A stretch of DNA of 64,000 bases, taken from NCBI GenBank assembly GCA_963748095.1, contig CAVVIO010000070.1, positions 1 through 64,000 of the forward strand, given 5' to 3'. Both the position numbers and the translations under genes were made by a program. Below are positions 9,867 to 19,438 of this stretch, in pieces; within the stretch, counting starts at the first letter, position 1; the number at the start of each line of letters is the position of its first letter. Below the pieces are notes generated by a model. It was not told where the DNA came from. It saw nothing but the letters and a program-made list of their open reading frames with translations, and searched no databases. The DNA comes from CAVVIO01 sp963748095 (lineage in GTDB: Bacteria; Bacteroidota; Bacteroidia; Bacteroidales; UBA10428).

Positions 9867-10832
9867 ATGAAGAATGGCCGTTTTTTCTGGACTACTTACG
9901 GAGGACTTTTAGCTATTGTCCTGCTACTGGCAGCTAAACCGATGCCAACGGAAGTTGGGAAAGCAACAAAGGAAAAACATCCCCTGGTATTTGTTTTCAA
10001 TATCGATAAAGAAATAGCCAAGCCTATCTGGAGAACAACCCAGCAGGCTTTTGCTGAGGCTGAAAGTTTAAAGGCAGATTATATAATCATTCATTTGAAT
10101 ACGTATGGAGGTAGGGTTGATGTTGCCGATTCTATCCGCACAAAAATATTAAACAGTAAAATTCCGGTAATTGTCTTTATTGACAACCAGGCTATCTCAG
10201 CCGGATCGTTAATATCCATAGCCGCCGACAGTATTTATATGAGACCCGGGGGAAGTATTGGCGCTGCAACCGTTGTCAGTCAGACTGGTGAAGCTTTACC
10301 GGACAAGTACCAGTCGTTTATGCGTTCAACCATGCGGGCAACTGCCGAAGCACATGGAAAAGATACCATTATTCGCGGCAACGATACTATTATAAAGTGG
10401 TTTCGGGATCCTCATATTGCCGAAGCAATGGTTGATCCGCGAATAGTAGTGAAAGGAGTAATCGATTCGGGGAAAGTGCTTACGCTTACGGCCGATGAAG
10501 CTATGAAAGTGGGCTACTGTGAGGGTATCGCACAAAATATTCCGGAAGTTTTAAAACTTGCAGGTATTAAAAATTATGAGTTAAAAGAATATAAACCGAC
10601 AGCGCTTGAGGATATTATTGGATTTCTTATTGAGCCCTATTGTCCACATAATACTGATTATACTAATCATAGGAGGAATTTATTTCGAGCTACAGACACC
10701 CGGTATAGGTTTTCCCCTGGCAGTGGCTATTTTAGCTGCATCGCTGTATTTTGCTCCCTTATATCTCGAAGGACTGGCCCAAAACTGGGAAATGGTTATA
10801 TTTATAGTTGGAATAATATTGATAGCACTTGA
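9867..10832 (+). CDS. NfeD-family membrane serine protease, N-terminal ClpP-like part (frameshifted)
   Basis: N-terminal piece of a long NfeD/ClpP-class protein, probably a membrane-bound protease with stomatin-type partners. From the ATG at 9867: a membrane anchor (about 8-22), then a ClpP-like crotonase fold with HLNTYGGRVDVADSIR and the nucleophile serine in QAISAGSLISIAA, followed by GGSIGAAT. The family reading stops near codon 254 (ALEDIIGFL, 10626-10628); the remaining residues to 10832 are out-of-frame. The correct continuation is in the +1 frame (next entry), so one extra base lies within about 10626-10634. I read this as one broken gene or a sequencing insertion, not two genes. Confidence 0.82.
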   Translation: MKNGRFFWTTYGGLLAIVLLLAAKPMPTEVGKATKEKHPLVFVFNIDKEIAKPIWRTTQQAFAEAESLKADYIIIHLNTYGGRVDVADSIRTKILNSKIPVIVFIDNQAISAGSLISIAADSIYMRPGGSIGAATVVSQTGEALPDKYQSFMRSTMRATAEAHGKDTIIRGNDTIIKWFRDPHIAEAMVDPRIVVKGVIDSGKVLTLTADEAMKVGYCEGIAQNIPEVLKLAGIKNYELKEYKPTALEDIIGFLIEPYCPHNTDYTNHRRNLFRATDTRYRFSPGSGYFSCIAVFCSLISRRTGPKLGNGYIYSWNNIDST

Positions 10833-11295
10833 GATATTTGTGATACCCGGATTCGGTATTACCGGAGTTTCCGGTATTATACTGGTTATAACAGGCCTCA
10901 CCCTGGCGCTGGTAGATAATAATATTTTCAAATTCGATGGATTAGGTGCAATGGACAAAGTGTTCAAAGCATTTTTATTGGTGGTAGGGTCAATTGCTAT
11001 TGCTTTTCTGTTATCCATATATTTAAGTAAGAAACTCTTCACATCGAGTATATTCAAGGGTTTTGCACTGGAGGCAACCCAGCAAACAAGCGAGGGTTAT
11101 GTCAGTTTTGACAATCACCAGAAAGAATTAATCGGTAAGCTGGGAACTGCTTATACTGTTTTAAGGCCATCGGGGAAGGTTGAAATAGAAGGGGAGATAT
11201 ACGATGCCAGATCGGATATAGGATTTATTGAAAAGGGGGCTACTGTAAAAGTGATCCGCGATGAGGCCGGACAATTGTATGTAATAAAAGTTTAA
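10606..11295 (+). CDS. NfeD-family protein, C-terminal membrane and OB-fold part (frameshifted)
   Basis: Continuation of the NfeD protein in the neighbouring frame. Family-like sequence begins at LSPIVHIILIIL (about 10630); the nominal TTG at 10606 is just frame overlap. Seen: four hydrophobic helices between about 10633 and 11030 with the typical GIYFELQTPGIGFPL and IFVIPGFGITG segments, then a C-terminal OB-fold (IGKLGTAYTVLRPSGKVEIEG ... VKVIRD) that is diagnostic of NfeD. Joined to the preceding part it gives about 475 residues, the usual size of full-length NfeD1b-type proteins. The two parts overlap only because of the frame change. Confidence 0.82.
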   Translation: MRILLDFLLSPIVHIILIILIIGGIYFELQTPGIGFPLAVAILAASLYFAPLYLEGLAQNWEMVIFIVGIILIALEIFVIPGFGITGVSGIILVITGLTLALVDNNIFKFDGLGAMDKVFKAFLLVVGSIAIAFLLSIYLSKKLFTSSIFKGFALEATQQTSEGYVSFDNHQKELIGKLGTAYTVLRPSGKVEIEGEIYDARSDIGFIEKGATVKVIRDEAGQLYVIKV

Positions 11296-11334
11296 ATTTT
11301 TAGTTTGTTTAATTAGAATCGCATTTTTCAGCAG

Positions 11335-12381
11335 ATGAGTTCACACATATTGATTAAAAGAGTACTGCTGGTTGCTTTGGTAATTCTCTTATTATTGGGC
11401 ATTAAGGGCTATGGAATATACAAAAAAGCTTTCATGCGCAATTTTATATTGAAGGAAAACCATGCACCATACATCTATATAAAAACCGGGGCTGATTATA
11501 ACGATGTGCTAAATGCATTGAATAAGGCTGGTACCATTAAAAATTTAAAAAGTTTTACATGGACGGCAAACCGAAAGAAATATAAAGACCATATCTATCC
11601 GGGTAGATATAAGCTCAGCAAATTTATGAATAATAATGAGCTGATTAATTTACTTCGCTCTGGTCGGCAAACACCTGTAAATGTAACCTTTAGTAATATC
11701 CGAACACTTGAAGAACTGGCGTCTAAAGTATCCGAACAAATAGAAGCAGATTCGGATTCTATCATGCAGTTACTAACCAATGAGGAATTTTTGGAACAAC
11801 ACGGATTTAATCATTATACCATCCCAGGTATGTTTATCCCGAACACTTATGAATTTTACTGGAATACTACAGCAAAGGAATTCTTTCTTCGCATGGAAAA
11901 GGAATATGATGCTTTCTGGAATGCTGACCGGACAGCCAAAGCGGAAGAGATGCATTTCACAAAAAACGAAGTAATAACCTTAGCTTCTATTGTAAAAGAA
12001 GAAACCCTGATGCCGGATGAAAGAAGAAAAATAGCCGGTGTATACATAAACAGGTTGCATAAGGGCATTCGTCTTCAGGCTGATCCTACTGTAAGGTTTG
12101 CTTTGGGGGATTTTGGTATTCGCAGGGTACTCAAGAAACAACTTCAGGTCGATTCACCCTATAATACTTATAAATATGGTGGATTACCTCCCGGACCAAT
12201 TGCTATACCATCCATTGGGGCCATCGATGCGGTATTGAATTATGAAAAAAATGATTACTTGTATTTTTGTGCAAAACCCGATTTTTCGGGATACCACAAT
12301 TTTGCCAAAACGCTTGCTCAGCATAACAAAAATGCCCGTTTATACCAGCGTGTACTCAATCGACGGAAAATCTTAAATTAA
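11335..12381 (+). CDS. mltG: endolytic murein transglycosylase MltG
   Basis: Inner-membrane lytic transglycosylase that cuts nascent glycan strands and so sets peptidoglycan chain length. 348 residues, the normal length. One N-terminal membrane helix (about 7-25), then the LysM-like YceG region and the catalytic domain with ASIVKEETLMPDERRKIAG (catalytic Glu in KEE), VYINRLHKGIRLQADPTV and YNTYKYGGLPPGPI. All family motifs are present. It follows the NfeD gene by 39 nt on the same strand and may share its transcript. Confidence 0.95.
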   Translation: MSSHILIKRVLLVALVILLLLGIKGYGIYKKAFMRNFILKENHAPYIYIKTGADYNDVLNALNKAGTIKNLKSFTWTANRKKYKDHIYPGRYKLSKFMNNNELINLLRSGRQTPVNVTFSNIRTLEELASKVSEQIEADSDSIMQLLTNEEFLEQHGFNHYTIPGMFIPNTYEFYWNTTAKEFFLRMEKEYDAFWNADRTAKAEEMHFTKNEVITLASIVKEETLMPDERRKIAGVYINRLHKGIRLQADPTVRFALGDFGIRRVLKKQLQVDSPYNTYKYGGLPPGPIAIPSIGAIDAVLNYEKNDYLYFCAKPDFSGYHNFAKTLAQHNKNARLYQRVLNRRKILN

Positions 12382-12473
12382 TTTTCAGATTTTTTTTATT
12401 AGCAAAAAATAAAAGTGTAATTTTCTTTAATTAAAAGAAACATCAGCAGTATTTACTAATTAGTTGTATTTGA

Positions 12474-13895
12474 ATGGACAAAATAAAATTCGGAACAGAT
12501 GGATGGAGAGCTATTATAGCAAAAGATTACACAATTGCCAATGTAGCCAAGGTAGCTAATGCAACAGCTCTTTGGTTAACCAAACGTTACAAGAATCCAT
12601 CTGCAGTACTTGGTTATGATTGTCGTTTCGGAGGTGAAATGTTCATGGAGGCTGTAGCAAAAATTTTTGCTTCCAAAGGCATCCGTGTATATGTTCCGGA
12701 GCGGTTTGTTACCACCCCCATGGTATCACTCGGAGTTGTGAAGTTAAGGGCCAGGTGTGGTGTGGTCATTACAGCCAGTCATAATCCTGCCGAATATAAT
12801 GGTTACAAGCTTAAAGGCGAACACGGAGGCCCTTTGCTTGAAAAAGACCTGAGAGATGTGGAATCCCTGATTACCAACGATTATGATTTAGATCTGGAAT
12901 TACTGAACTGGAATTCCATGCTGGAGCAGGGACTGATCCAGTACATCGATCTGGAGACCATTTATCTGAAACATATTCACGATCATTTTGATGTGGATGC
13001 TATTACCGCTTCCGGTTTCAGATTTGGTTTCGATGCCATGTATGGTGCCGGTCAGAGTATTATGAAAAAACTTTTTCCTGACGTTAAATTTTTTCATTGC
13101 GAAGTAAATCCCACATTTAAAGGTATTCCACCGGAACCTCTGCATAAAAACCTGCACGAGCTATCGGAATATATCTGGAAAAATAAAAATATTGATTGTG
13201 CCCTTGCTGTAGACGGCGATGCCGACCGTATCGCTCTTTATGACGCAGAAGGCAATTATATCGATTCACACCATATTATTCTTTTGCTGATACATTACAT
13301 GGCGCATTACAAAAAATTATCGGGGAAAGTAGTTACCGGATTTTCGAGTACTATCAAAGTCGAAAAACTCTGTGAATATTATGGACTGGAAGTGCAACGC
13401 GTGAAAATCGGTTTTAAAGAAATATCGCAGGTTATGATGAATAATGACGTCCTGGTAGGTGGGGAAGAATCAGGAGGAATCACTATTGGTACATACATGC
13501 CGGAAAGGGACGGTATATGGATGGGTTTAACAATCTGGCAATGGATGACAGAAACCGGAAAATCGTTAAGTGAACTGATTGAAGAAGTATATGCTATTAC
13601 CGGTACATTTGCTTACGAACGCTCCGACCTGAAAGTGGACAAGCAGGTAAGGAGTAAAGTGATGGAAAAATGTATGAACGGAGAATTGAAACAATTTGGC
13701 AATTATAAAGTATTGCGGGTTGAAAATATTGACGGATACAAATTTTTCTTTAATGAAAACGAATGGTTGATGATACGCAGTTCAGGTACCGAACCTTTAT
13801 TGAGAACCTATGCTGAAGCGGAAAATATGGATCTGGTAAGGGATATTTTAGCTGCAGGATACGATGTTATTCAGCAACTGAGCACGCAGGATTAA
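12474..13895 (+). CDS. phosphoglucomutase/phosphomannomutase family protein
   Basis: Alpha-D-phosphohexomutase that interconverts 1- and 6-phosphates of glucose or mannose, a source of nucleotide-sugar precursors. 473 residues. Seen: active phosphoserine loop TASHNPAEYNGYK, metal loop DGDADRIALYD, sugar loop GGEESGGIT and C-terminal phosphate loop RSSGTEPLLRTYAE, one for each of the four domains. The GGEESGG loop occurs in both glucose- and mannose-acting members, so specificity is open. The 3' end overlaps the convergent murB end by 4 nt. Confidence 0.93.
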   Translation: MDKIKFGTDGWRAIIAKDYTIANVAKVANATALWLTKRYKNPSAVLGYDCRFGGEMFMEAVAKIFASKGIRVYVPERFVTTPMVSLGVVKLRARCGVVITASHNPAEYNGYKLKGEHGGPLLEKDLRDVESLITNDYDLDLELLNWNSMLEQGLIQYIDLETIYLKHIHDHFDVDAITASGFRFGFDAMYGAGQSIMKKLFPDVKFFHCEVNPTFKGIPPEPLHKNLHELSEYIWKNKNIDCALAVDGDADRIALYDAEGNYIDSHHIILLLIHYMAHYKKLSGKVVTGFSSTIKVEKLCEYYGLEVQRVKIGFKEISQVMMNNDVLVGGEESGGITIGTYMPERDGIWMGLTIWQWMTETGKSLSELIEEVYAITGTFAYERSDLKVDKQVRSKVMEKCMNGELKQFGNYKVLRVENIDGYKFFFNENEWLMIRSSGTEPLLRTYAEAENMDLVRDILAAGYDVIQQLSTQD

Positions 13896-14905
13896 AGAAT
13901 ATTTACTTCGGGCTCAAGCTGTATAGCAAACTGGTTTATCACGGCTTTTTGTATCTTTTTTGAAAACTCAAGAATTTCAACGCCGGAAGCATTTCCATAG
14001 TTTACTATTACAAGCGGTTGTTTTTTGTAAGTGCCTATATTATTAATTTTTTTTCCTTTCCATTTACATGTTTCTATGAGCCAGGCTGCGGAGAGTTTTA
14101 CATAGGATTCCTCAAGCGGATAAGCCGGCATTTTCGGATAATGTTTTTTCAGAGTATCGGCCTGTTCTTTCTTCACTATGGGATTTTTGAAAAAACTTCC
14201 GGCATTGCCCATTTCCTCCGGATCAGGAAGTTTTTTCCGTCGAATGGCAATTACGGCCTTTCGTATATTCCGGATAGTAGTTTCCGGATAATTGTTCAGT
14301 TCGGCTTCAAGATTTCCGTAACCAGTAATAAATTTATGCTCTCTGTTCAACCTGTAGGTAACATGCGTAACAATGTATTTGTTTTTTAATTCATTTTTGA
14401 AAATACTGTCTCTGTAACCAAAGTTACATTCATGATTCAGGAATATTCTGCTTTCGCCACTCTCAATGGAAATGGTTTCTACCTTTTCAATAACTTCCCT
14501 GATCTCCACGCCATATGCTCCGATATTTTGTATGGGGGTAGCGCCCACATTCCCGGGTATCAGCGACAGATTTTCTATTCCTCCCAGATTTTGCTCCACA
14601 CAATAAGCAACGAATTCATCCCAGTTCTCTCCTGCGGCCACTCTTAACAACGCTTTTCCCTCATCTTCACCCATGTGTTCAATTCCTTTCAGGTTAGGAT
14701 AAATGATAATTCCCTCAAAATTTCCGGTAAAAAGCAGATTGCTGCCGCCACCCAATACCAGTTTCGGTTTTATTTCTGAATATTCTGATTGCAGGAACTC
14801 TGTGATATCATCAATTGTTTTCAGTTGGGCAAAATACCTGCTGGTTGCTGCTATTCCAAAGGTATTAAAGTCTTTAAGTGAAAAATTTTCTGTTAGTTCT
14901 ATCAT
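13892..14905 (-). CDS. murB: UDP-N-acetylenolpyruvoylglucosamine reductase
   Basis: Cytosolic flavoenzyme that makes UDP-MurNAc for peptidoglycan. 337 residues, type I MurB. FAD-binding segment KLVLGGGSNLLFTG, the Ile/Gly-rich IPGNVGATPIQNIGAYG, the proton-donor serine in NAGSFFKNP, and the C-terminal catalytic glutamate in LEPEVNIL. Its stop overlaps the tail of the facing phosphohexomutase gene by 4 nt. Monocistronic on the minus strand. Confidence 0.96.
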   Translation of the reverse strand: MIELTENFSLKDFNTFGIAATSRYFAQLKTIDDITEFLQSEYSEIKPKLVLGGGSNLLFTGNFEGIIIYPNLKGIEHMGEDEGKALLRVAAGENWDEFVAYCVEQNLGGIENLSLIPGNVGATPIQNIGAYGVEIREVIEKVETISIESGESRIFLNHECNFGYRDSIFKNELKNKYIVTHVTYRLNREHKFITGYGNLEAELNNYPETTIRNIRKAVIAIRRKKLPDPEEMGNAGSFFKNPIVKKEQADTLKKHYPKMPAYPLEESYVKLSAAWLIETCKWKGKKINNIGTYKKQPLVIVNYGNASGVEILEFSKKIQKAVINQFAIQLEPEVNIL

Positions 14906-14988
14906 ATATCAAGCGTAATCGAATATAAATATACATCATAAATACCAGAACATCTACTATTAAGGATCAAGGGCATATAAGAATTGTT

Positions 14989-15021
14989 TTTGTTATTTTC
15001 CGTGAAGTTTATTTAAATTAG
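14989..15021 (+). promoter_or_regulatory. promoter-like TTTG-N21-TAAATTAG
   Basis: TTTG at 14989-14992 and TAAATTAG at 15014-15021 are 21 nt apart, the spacing reported for Bacteroidota sigma factor; the -7 box has one mismatch to TAnnTTTG. It lies 20 nt before the TTG start of the glycosyltransferase. Confidence 0.4.
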
Positions 15022-15041
15022 CGAAAATAAAACGGGAAAAC

Positions 15042-16109
15042 TTGGCAAAGATAATATTTTCAGTCACTAACGATATAGTCACCGATCAACGAGTTCATAA
15101 AATTTCACATACCCTTGCCGGTTCAGGAATGGAAATTACCGTGGTTGGACGGAAACTACTCTTAAGTCCTGATATTATTCCTGATAAAGTTAAATACAGG
15201 CGGTTTAAACTACTTTTTCGAAGAGGGGCTATGTTTTACATGGAATATAACCTGAGATTATTTTGCTACCTGTTCACTTGTAAAGCCGATATTTTTGTTG
15301 CTAATGATTTGGACACATTGCCTGCAAATTATCTGGCAGCCAGGTTAAGACGAAAAACTTTGGTATATGACAGTCACGAATATTTTACGGAAGTCCCCGA
15401 GCTGGAAGGGAGACATTTTGTTAAATTCATATGGGGTATTATTGAAAAAATAATAGTCCCGAAAATCAGGATAAGTTATACCGTGTGTGAATCGCTTGCA
15501 AATATATACAATGAAAAATACGGAATTCAAATGCAGGTGGTCAGAAACCTGCCGGCATGTAACAGGGACTATACTGTTCCAATTAATAAGTTAAGGAAAA
15601 GTGATGAACGGATAATCCTATACCAGGGTGCACTGAACAAGGGCCGGGGACTGGAACTGGCAATAAAGGCCATGAAATATATTGAAAATGCGAGGTTTGT
15701 AATAATCGGAGGTGGAGATATCGAAAATAAATTACATTCACTGGTGCAGAATGAAAATATGGATGAGAAAATATCCTTTATTGGAAGAATTCCCTGGGAG
15801 GAACTTTACGGATATACACAACAGGCTGATGTCGGCATCTCTCTTGAAGAAAATCTGGGTTTGAATTATTATTATGCTTTACCGAATAAGTTATTCGATT
15901 ACATTCACGCAGGGGTACCGGTGCTGGTTTCTGATTTTCCCGAAATGCGTCAAATTGTGAATCAATACAAAATTGGCAGAACAATTTTAACTGATGACCC
16001 CCGGGAATTGGCTGCCGTTTTAACGAATATGCTTACTGATAGGAAATTGATTGAAAATTGGAAGATAAATCTTCAAAAAGCTGCTATCAGCGCTATGTTG
16101 GGAAAATGA
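15042..16109 (+). CDS. GT4-type glycosyltransferase
   Basis: 355-residue retaining GT-B glycosyltransferase. The start is a TTG (translating as MAKIIFSVTNDIVTDQR), which is the natural N-terminal beta-strand of the fold; no upstream ATG is in frame. Seen: ANDLDTLPANYLAARL and YDSHEYFTEVPE in the acceptor half; then ILYQGALNKGRGLELAIKAM (donor domain start), IIGGGD, and the donor-binding region SLEENLGLNYYYALPNKLFDYIHAGVPVL with the E-x7-E-like geometry. Probably builds a cell-surface glycan or lipopolysaccharide part. No glycan cluster surrounds it, so the substrate is unknown. Confidence 0.85.
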   Translation: MAKIIFSVTNDIVTDQRVHKISHTLAGSGMEITVVGRKLLLSPDIIPDKVKYRRFKLLFRRGAMFYMEYNLRLFCYLFTCKADIFVANDLDTLPANYLAARLRRKTLVYDSHEYFTEVPELEGRHFVKFIWGIIEKIIVPKIRISYTVCESLANIYNEKYGIQMQVVRNLPACNRDYTVPINKLRKSDERIILYQGALNKGRGLELAIKAMKYIENARFVIIGGGDIENKLHSLVQNENMDEKISFIGRIPWEELYGYTQQADVGISLEENLGLNYYYALPNKLFDYIHAGVPVLVSDFPEMRQIVNQYKIGRTILTDDPRELAAVLTNMLTDRKLIENWKINLQKAAISAMLGK

Positions 16110-16141
16110 GGAAATAAAAATAAAGGAAATTTTTTCGAAAA

Positions 16142-16621
16142 TTATCCTACAAGAGAAATAGTATAGCGTTTAATACCCAGTCTGAATAAACGGTAAAGAA
16201 TAATTCCAAGAGGAATGGCAATAATTGACCAGATTGCTATGGCAGATAAATTAGCCATCCAGAAATCATGAACGGTTCCCCAGAAATCGGTTCTTATAAG
16301 ATGAATAAATTGTTTTATCGATCCGGGTAATGCGTCGTTATGAAAAAGTTCGCCTAATTTGAAAAAAGGAACGAACAATGCTATCTGAATGGGATGTACA
16401 ATATAGTGGGCTAACTGTGCAGCTCCAAAATTCAACCGCAAACTGATGACGATAAGTGAAATGATAAAAGTGGTTAAACCATAAAAAGGTATAATGCCGA
16501 TTGTAATTCCGAGCGAAAGTGATAATGCCAGTCTGTGATGTGACATTCCTTGTTTTAAATATTTCCTGATATTGCCGGTAAACTTGCGTCTTCCAAACCT
16601 AATCCATAATTGCGGTCTCAT
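16142..16621 (-). CDS. DUF2062 membrane protein
   Basis: 159 residues with three or four hydrophobic segments and the family landmarks SLSLGITIGIIPFYG near residue 35 and HYIVHPIQIALFVP near 80. DUF2062 proteins have no established biochemical role; they are often found near glycosyltransferases or acyltransferases, and here the neighbour facing it is a GT4 gene, 32 nt away and convergent. Confidence 0.82.
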   Translation of the reverse strand: MRPQLWIRFGRRKFTGNIRKYLKQGMSHHRLALSLSLGITIGIIPFYGLTTFIISLIVISLRLNFGAAQLAHYIVHPIQIALFVPFFKLGELFHNDALPGSIKQFIHLIRTDFWGTVHDFWMANLSAIAIWSIIAIPLGIILYRLFRLGIKRYTISLVG

Positions 16622-16870
16622 CTCTTATTCCTGCATCAAATTATCATCTTTTAAACATCGTTATTCTATACGTGCAACTTTTCAATTAGTTGTTGAAAAG
16701 GTTCGTAAAATTACTATTTTTTTTAATCGCTTATAAAATAATATTTCTTTTTATATAAAAAACAAATTAAATTCTTTCCGGTTCGGAAAATAGGGATAAA
16801 TTTTTTATAAATTACTCAAAATTAAGACAATATTAAGGAATGGATTTTCTCGTCTGTACAAAAGAAGGAA

Positions 16871-17545
16871 TTAATAATCATACGATCCCAATTTCTGCAA
16901 TTCGTCTGATTCTACAATAACCTTAGACGGACAGGTTAATGCAAGTCGTATCATTGCTTTGGCTACCGTTCTTCCATGTATGCCTTTATATTTTTTTAAT
17001 TTTCCCAGGAGAAGAAATGAAAAAGCTTTCATCAGCACTTTTCCGGCTATTTCACCAAAGCGGAACTCTTTTCTATTACCTAAGAGCATGGAGGGCCGTA
17101 TGATAAACACTTGTTCAAATCCCATCTGCATCATCTTTTTTTCCATCTGTCCTTTGGTTTGCAGGTAAAAATTCCGGCTTTTTGCATTAGCACCTATAGA
17201 TGAAACAACGAGGAAATTTTTAATTCCGTTTTTCACTGCATAAGATGCTATCTTCACCGGAAGGTCAAGATCGATTTTTTTAAATTTTTCCTGAGACCCC
17301 GCTTTTCGGATCGTAGTTCCCAGTGCACAATATATGTCATCTCCAAGAATGAGTGAGGCAAATTTTTCGGGATCATTAAAATCGACAATATGCTGCACAA
17401 GCTTTTCATGCGATCTGTCAATCTTATGTCGTACAAAAACCTTTATTTCTGTATATTCCTGCCTTTTTAGCAACTCATTAACCAGGTGTGATCCTACCAG
17501 GCCGGTCGCACCTACAACAATAGCAATTCTGGTTTGAGTTTTCAT
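16871..17545 (-). CDS. NAD(P)-binding Rossmann protein (SDR-like, HTATIP2/YwnB type)
   Basis: 224 residues. The N-terminal nucleotide-binding loop VGATGLVGSHLVNELL is intact, followed by DIYCALGTTIRKAGSQEKFKK, NFLVVSSIGANAKSRNFYLQTKGQMEK (a YxxxK-like lysine) and IIRPSMLLGNRKEFR. This pattern is typical of small atypical SDR proteins whose substrate is unknown in bacteria. Stands alone with about 250 nt upstream of its 3' neighbour. Function beyond nucleotide binding is not claimed. Confidence 0.82.
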   Translation of the reverse strand: MKTQTRIAIVVGATGLVGSHLVNELLKRQEYTEIKVFVRHKIDRSHEKLVQHIVDFNDPEKFASLILGDDIYCALGTTIRKAGSQEKFKKIDLDLPVKIASYAVKNGIKNFLVVSSIGANAKSRNFYLQTKGQMEKKMMQMGFEQVFIIRPSMLLGNRKEFRFGEIAGKVLMKAFSFLLLGKLKKYKGIHGRTVAKAMIRLALTCPSKVIVESDELQKLGSYDY

Positions 17546-17684
17546 CTGAGATCTGATTTAAAAATTTAAACCGAATGAATATACATTATTTAGCAGACTA
17601 AAACAATAAATATTAATAAATCCTGATAATGAAGATTTTCTACTGTAGTTTTTAAACAAGAAAAATGTGAATCTTTTAAGTTCA

Positions 17685-18497
17685 TTAACATTCGTTTACA
17701 GATCTCTCTTTCTTAAAAGCAGGTAAATCAACCACGTTAACAGAATTGCCCACAATACCACTATTATAAAGGTCGTGCCATGCAATATAATCCTGAATTT
17801 CGCGCAATGCATATTTCTTAAACGGGAACCGGATAAGGTTATTGATGGCTTTTAGAGGGAATAATCCTTTAATCCATTCAATTTTAATCCTGAAGGTAAT
17901 AAGAGGTTCAATTATGAGTGTATAAAGAAACAGCAATCCCATTGCTAATCCTGAACGTTTGATCAGCAATCCGATGAACAGTGCAAAAATAAGATAAGTG
18001 CTGAGCTGCAAAAAATGACCCGGAAGAAATTGGGTATATTGAAAAATGTAATGTAGCTGTGATTTCTGAGAAAACAGAAAACCGAAACTTAGTCCACAGA
18101 GAAGCAGAAAAACAGTCGAAATTAAACTTAGAACAAAGATCAACATAAGTTTAGATACAAGGAAATCACTCCTGCTCATTCCATCGATAATGTTTTGGCG
18201 AAGCGTGTTGTAATTTATTTCATTGGTAATGGAAATGATAACATAAATAGCCATGATAAATTTCAGAAAACCTGCTACGTAAGTCATGTTTTGCCATACA
18301 TCAGGAAAAGCATAAAAGGGTATATTTTTAAGATCGATACCGTTAAATTGATCACCGCCTTTGCTTATCAGAAAATCGGTAAAAAGTTTGCCACTCAGAA
18401 AGACACCCAGTAATATTACCAGGTAAAGACCGGTAAGGATCCAGAATGTACGGTATGTGCGGATTTTATTAAGTTCAATTTGCAATAGCCTGTTCAT
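17685..18497 (-). CDS. ABC-2 type transporter permease
   Basis: 270 residues with six predicted membrane segments (first about 19-39; others near 70, 115, 155, 185 and 245), the layout of ABC-2 permeases. The N-terminus (MNRLLQIELNKIRTYRTFW) is the usual amphipathic entry helix. Its start overlaps the end of the ATPase gene by 23 nt, so the two are translationally coupled and surely form one transporter. Substrate unknown. Confidence 0.88.
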   Translation of the reverse strand: MNRLLQIELNKIRTYRTFWILTGLYLVILLGVFLSGKLFTDFLISKGGDQFNGIDLKNIPFYAFPDVWQNMTYVAGFLKFIMAIYVIISITNEINYNTLRQNIIDGMSRSDFLVSKLMLIFVLSLISTVFLLLCGLSFGFLFSQKSQLHYIFQYTQFLPGHFLQLSTYLIFALFIGLLIKRSGLAMGLLFLYTLIIEPLITFRIKIEWIKGLFPLKAINNLIRFPFKKYALREIQDYIAWHDLYNSGIVGNSVNVVDLPAFKKERSVNEC

Positions 18498-19392
18498 TGT
18501 TCGATTGGTTAAGGATGTCTAAAAATTGTTGTTCCAGATTTTTCTTTCTTGCCAGAAGATGCGTGAGAATAATTCCCTGGTTTTGTAGATATGTACTCAT
18601 GTCAGGAACTCCCGTTTCTTTATTCAGCAATACAATATGGATGTTATTTTCCGTTTTTAATTCAGCTTTTCCGGTGAAACTTCCAAGTGATTTTTTCAGT
18701 TTCTCCATATCCGTAGCTGCCACTTCCACCCACAGTTTATCATCGCTTACTTCATCTACTTTTCCGGTGTAAACCAGTTCGCCAAAATTCAACACGGCAA
18801 AATGACTGCAGACCTTCTGAACTTCGTCCAGAAGGTGACTGGCCAGGATAACTGTTTTTCCCTGTTTGGCCACCTGTTGAATAATTTCACGGATTTCGGC
18901 AATGCCTTTAGGGTCGAGTCCGTTGGTAGGCTCGTCGAGTACCAGTACTTTCGGATCACAGAGCAGGGCAGAGCCTAACGCAAGCCTTTGTTTCATTCCC
19001 AATGAAAATGTATGAAAATGAGATTTTCGCCGGTCATACAGTCCAACTGTTTTTAATATTTCATCAATATTATTTTCGGGATAATTTTTAATCCGTGCAA
19101 CAATTTTAAGGTTACGTTCGGCTGAGAGATAAGGATAAAATGACGGGGTTTCGAGAATTGCTCCAATTTTCTGCCGGTTTTCCTTTTTTGTAAGGTTTCC
19201 GAACCAGGAATAGGATCCGCTGGTAGGATTAATTACGTCCAGAATCATCCCCAATGTGGTGGATTTTCCACTTCCATTCGGTCCCAGAATGCCAAACACG
19301 CTTTTTTCGGGTATGGCTAAATTCAGTTCTTTAACTGCCCTGATACGGCCATAGTGTTTGGTAAGTTTACTTATGGTAATTACGTTATTCAA
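18475..19392 (-). CDS. ABC transporter ATP-binding protein
   Basis: 305-residue ATPase of the CcmA/bacitracin-export type. Walker A GPNGSGKST, Q-loop near KIGAILETPSFYPYLSAERN, signature FSLGMKQRLALGSALL, Walker B VLVLDEPTNGLDPKG, and H-loop ILASHLLDEV. It carries the extra ~85-residue C-terminal regulatory region usual for this class. It pairs with the overlapping permease gene downstream. Exports an unidentified substrate. Confidence 0.92.
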   Translation of the reverse strand: MNNVITISKLTKHYGRIRAVKELNLAIPEKSVFGILGPNGSGKSTTLGMILDVINPTSGSYSWFGNLTKKENRQKIGAILETPSFYPYLSAERNLKIVARIKNYPENNIDEILKTVGLYDRRKSHFHTFSLGMKQRLALGSALLCDPKVLVLDEPTNGLDPKGIAEIREIIQQVAKQGKTVILASHLLDEVQKVCSHFAVLNFGELVYTGKVDEVSDDKLWVEVAATDMEKLKKSLGSFTGKAELKTENNIHIVLLNKETGVPDMSTYLQNQGIILTHLLARKKNLEQQFLDILNQSNNEQAIAN

Positions 19393-19438
19393 GATAATTG
19401 TGGTTTTATAAATTTTGAATTTAATGCTGCTTTTGAAA

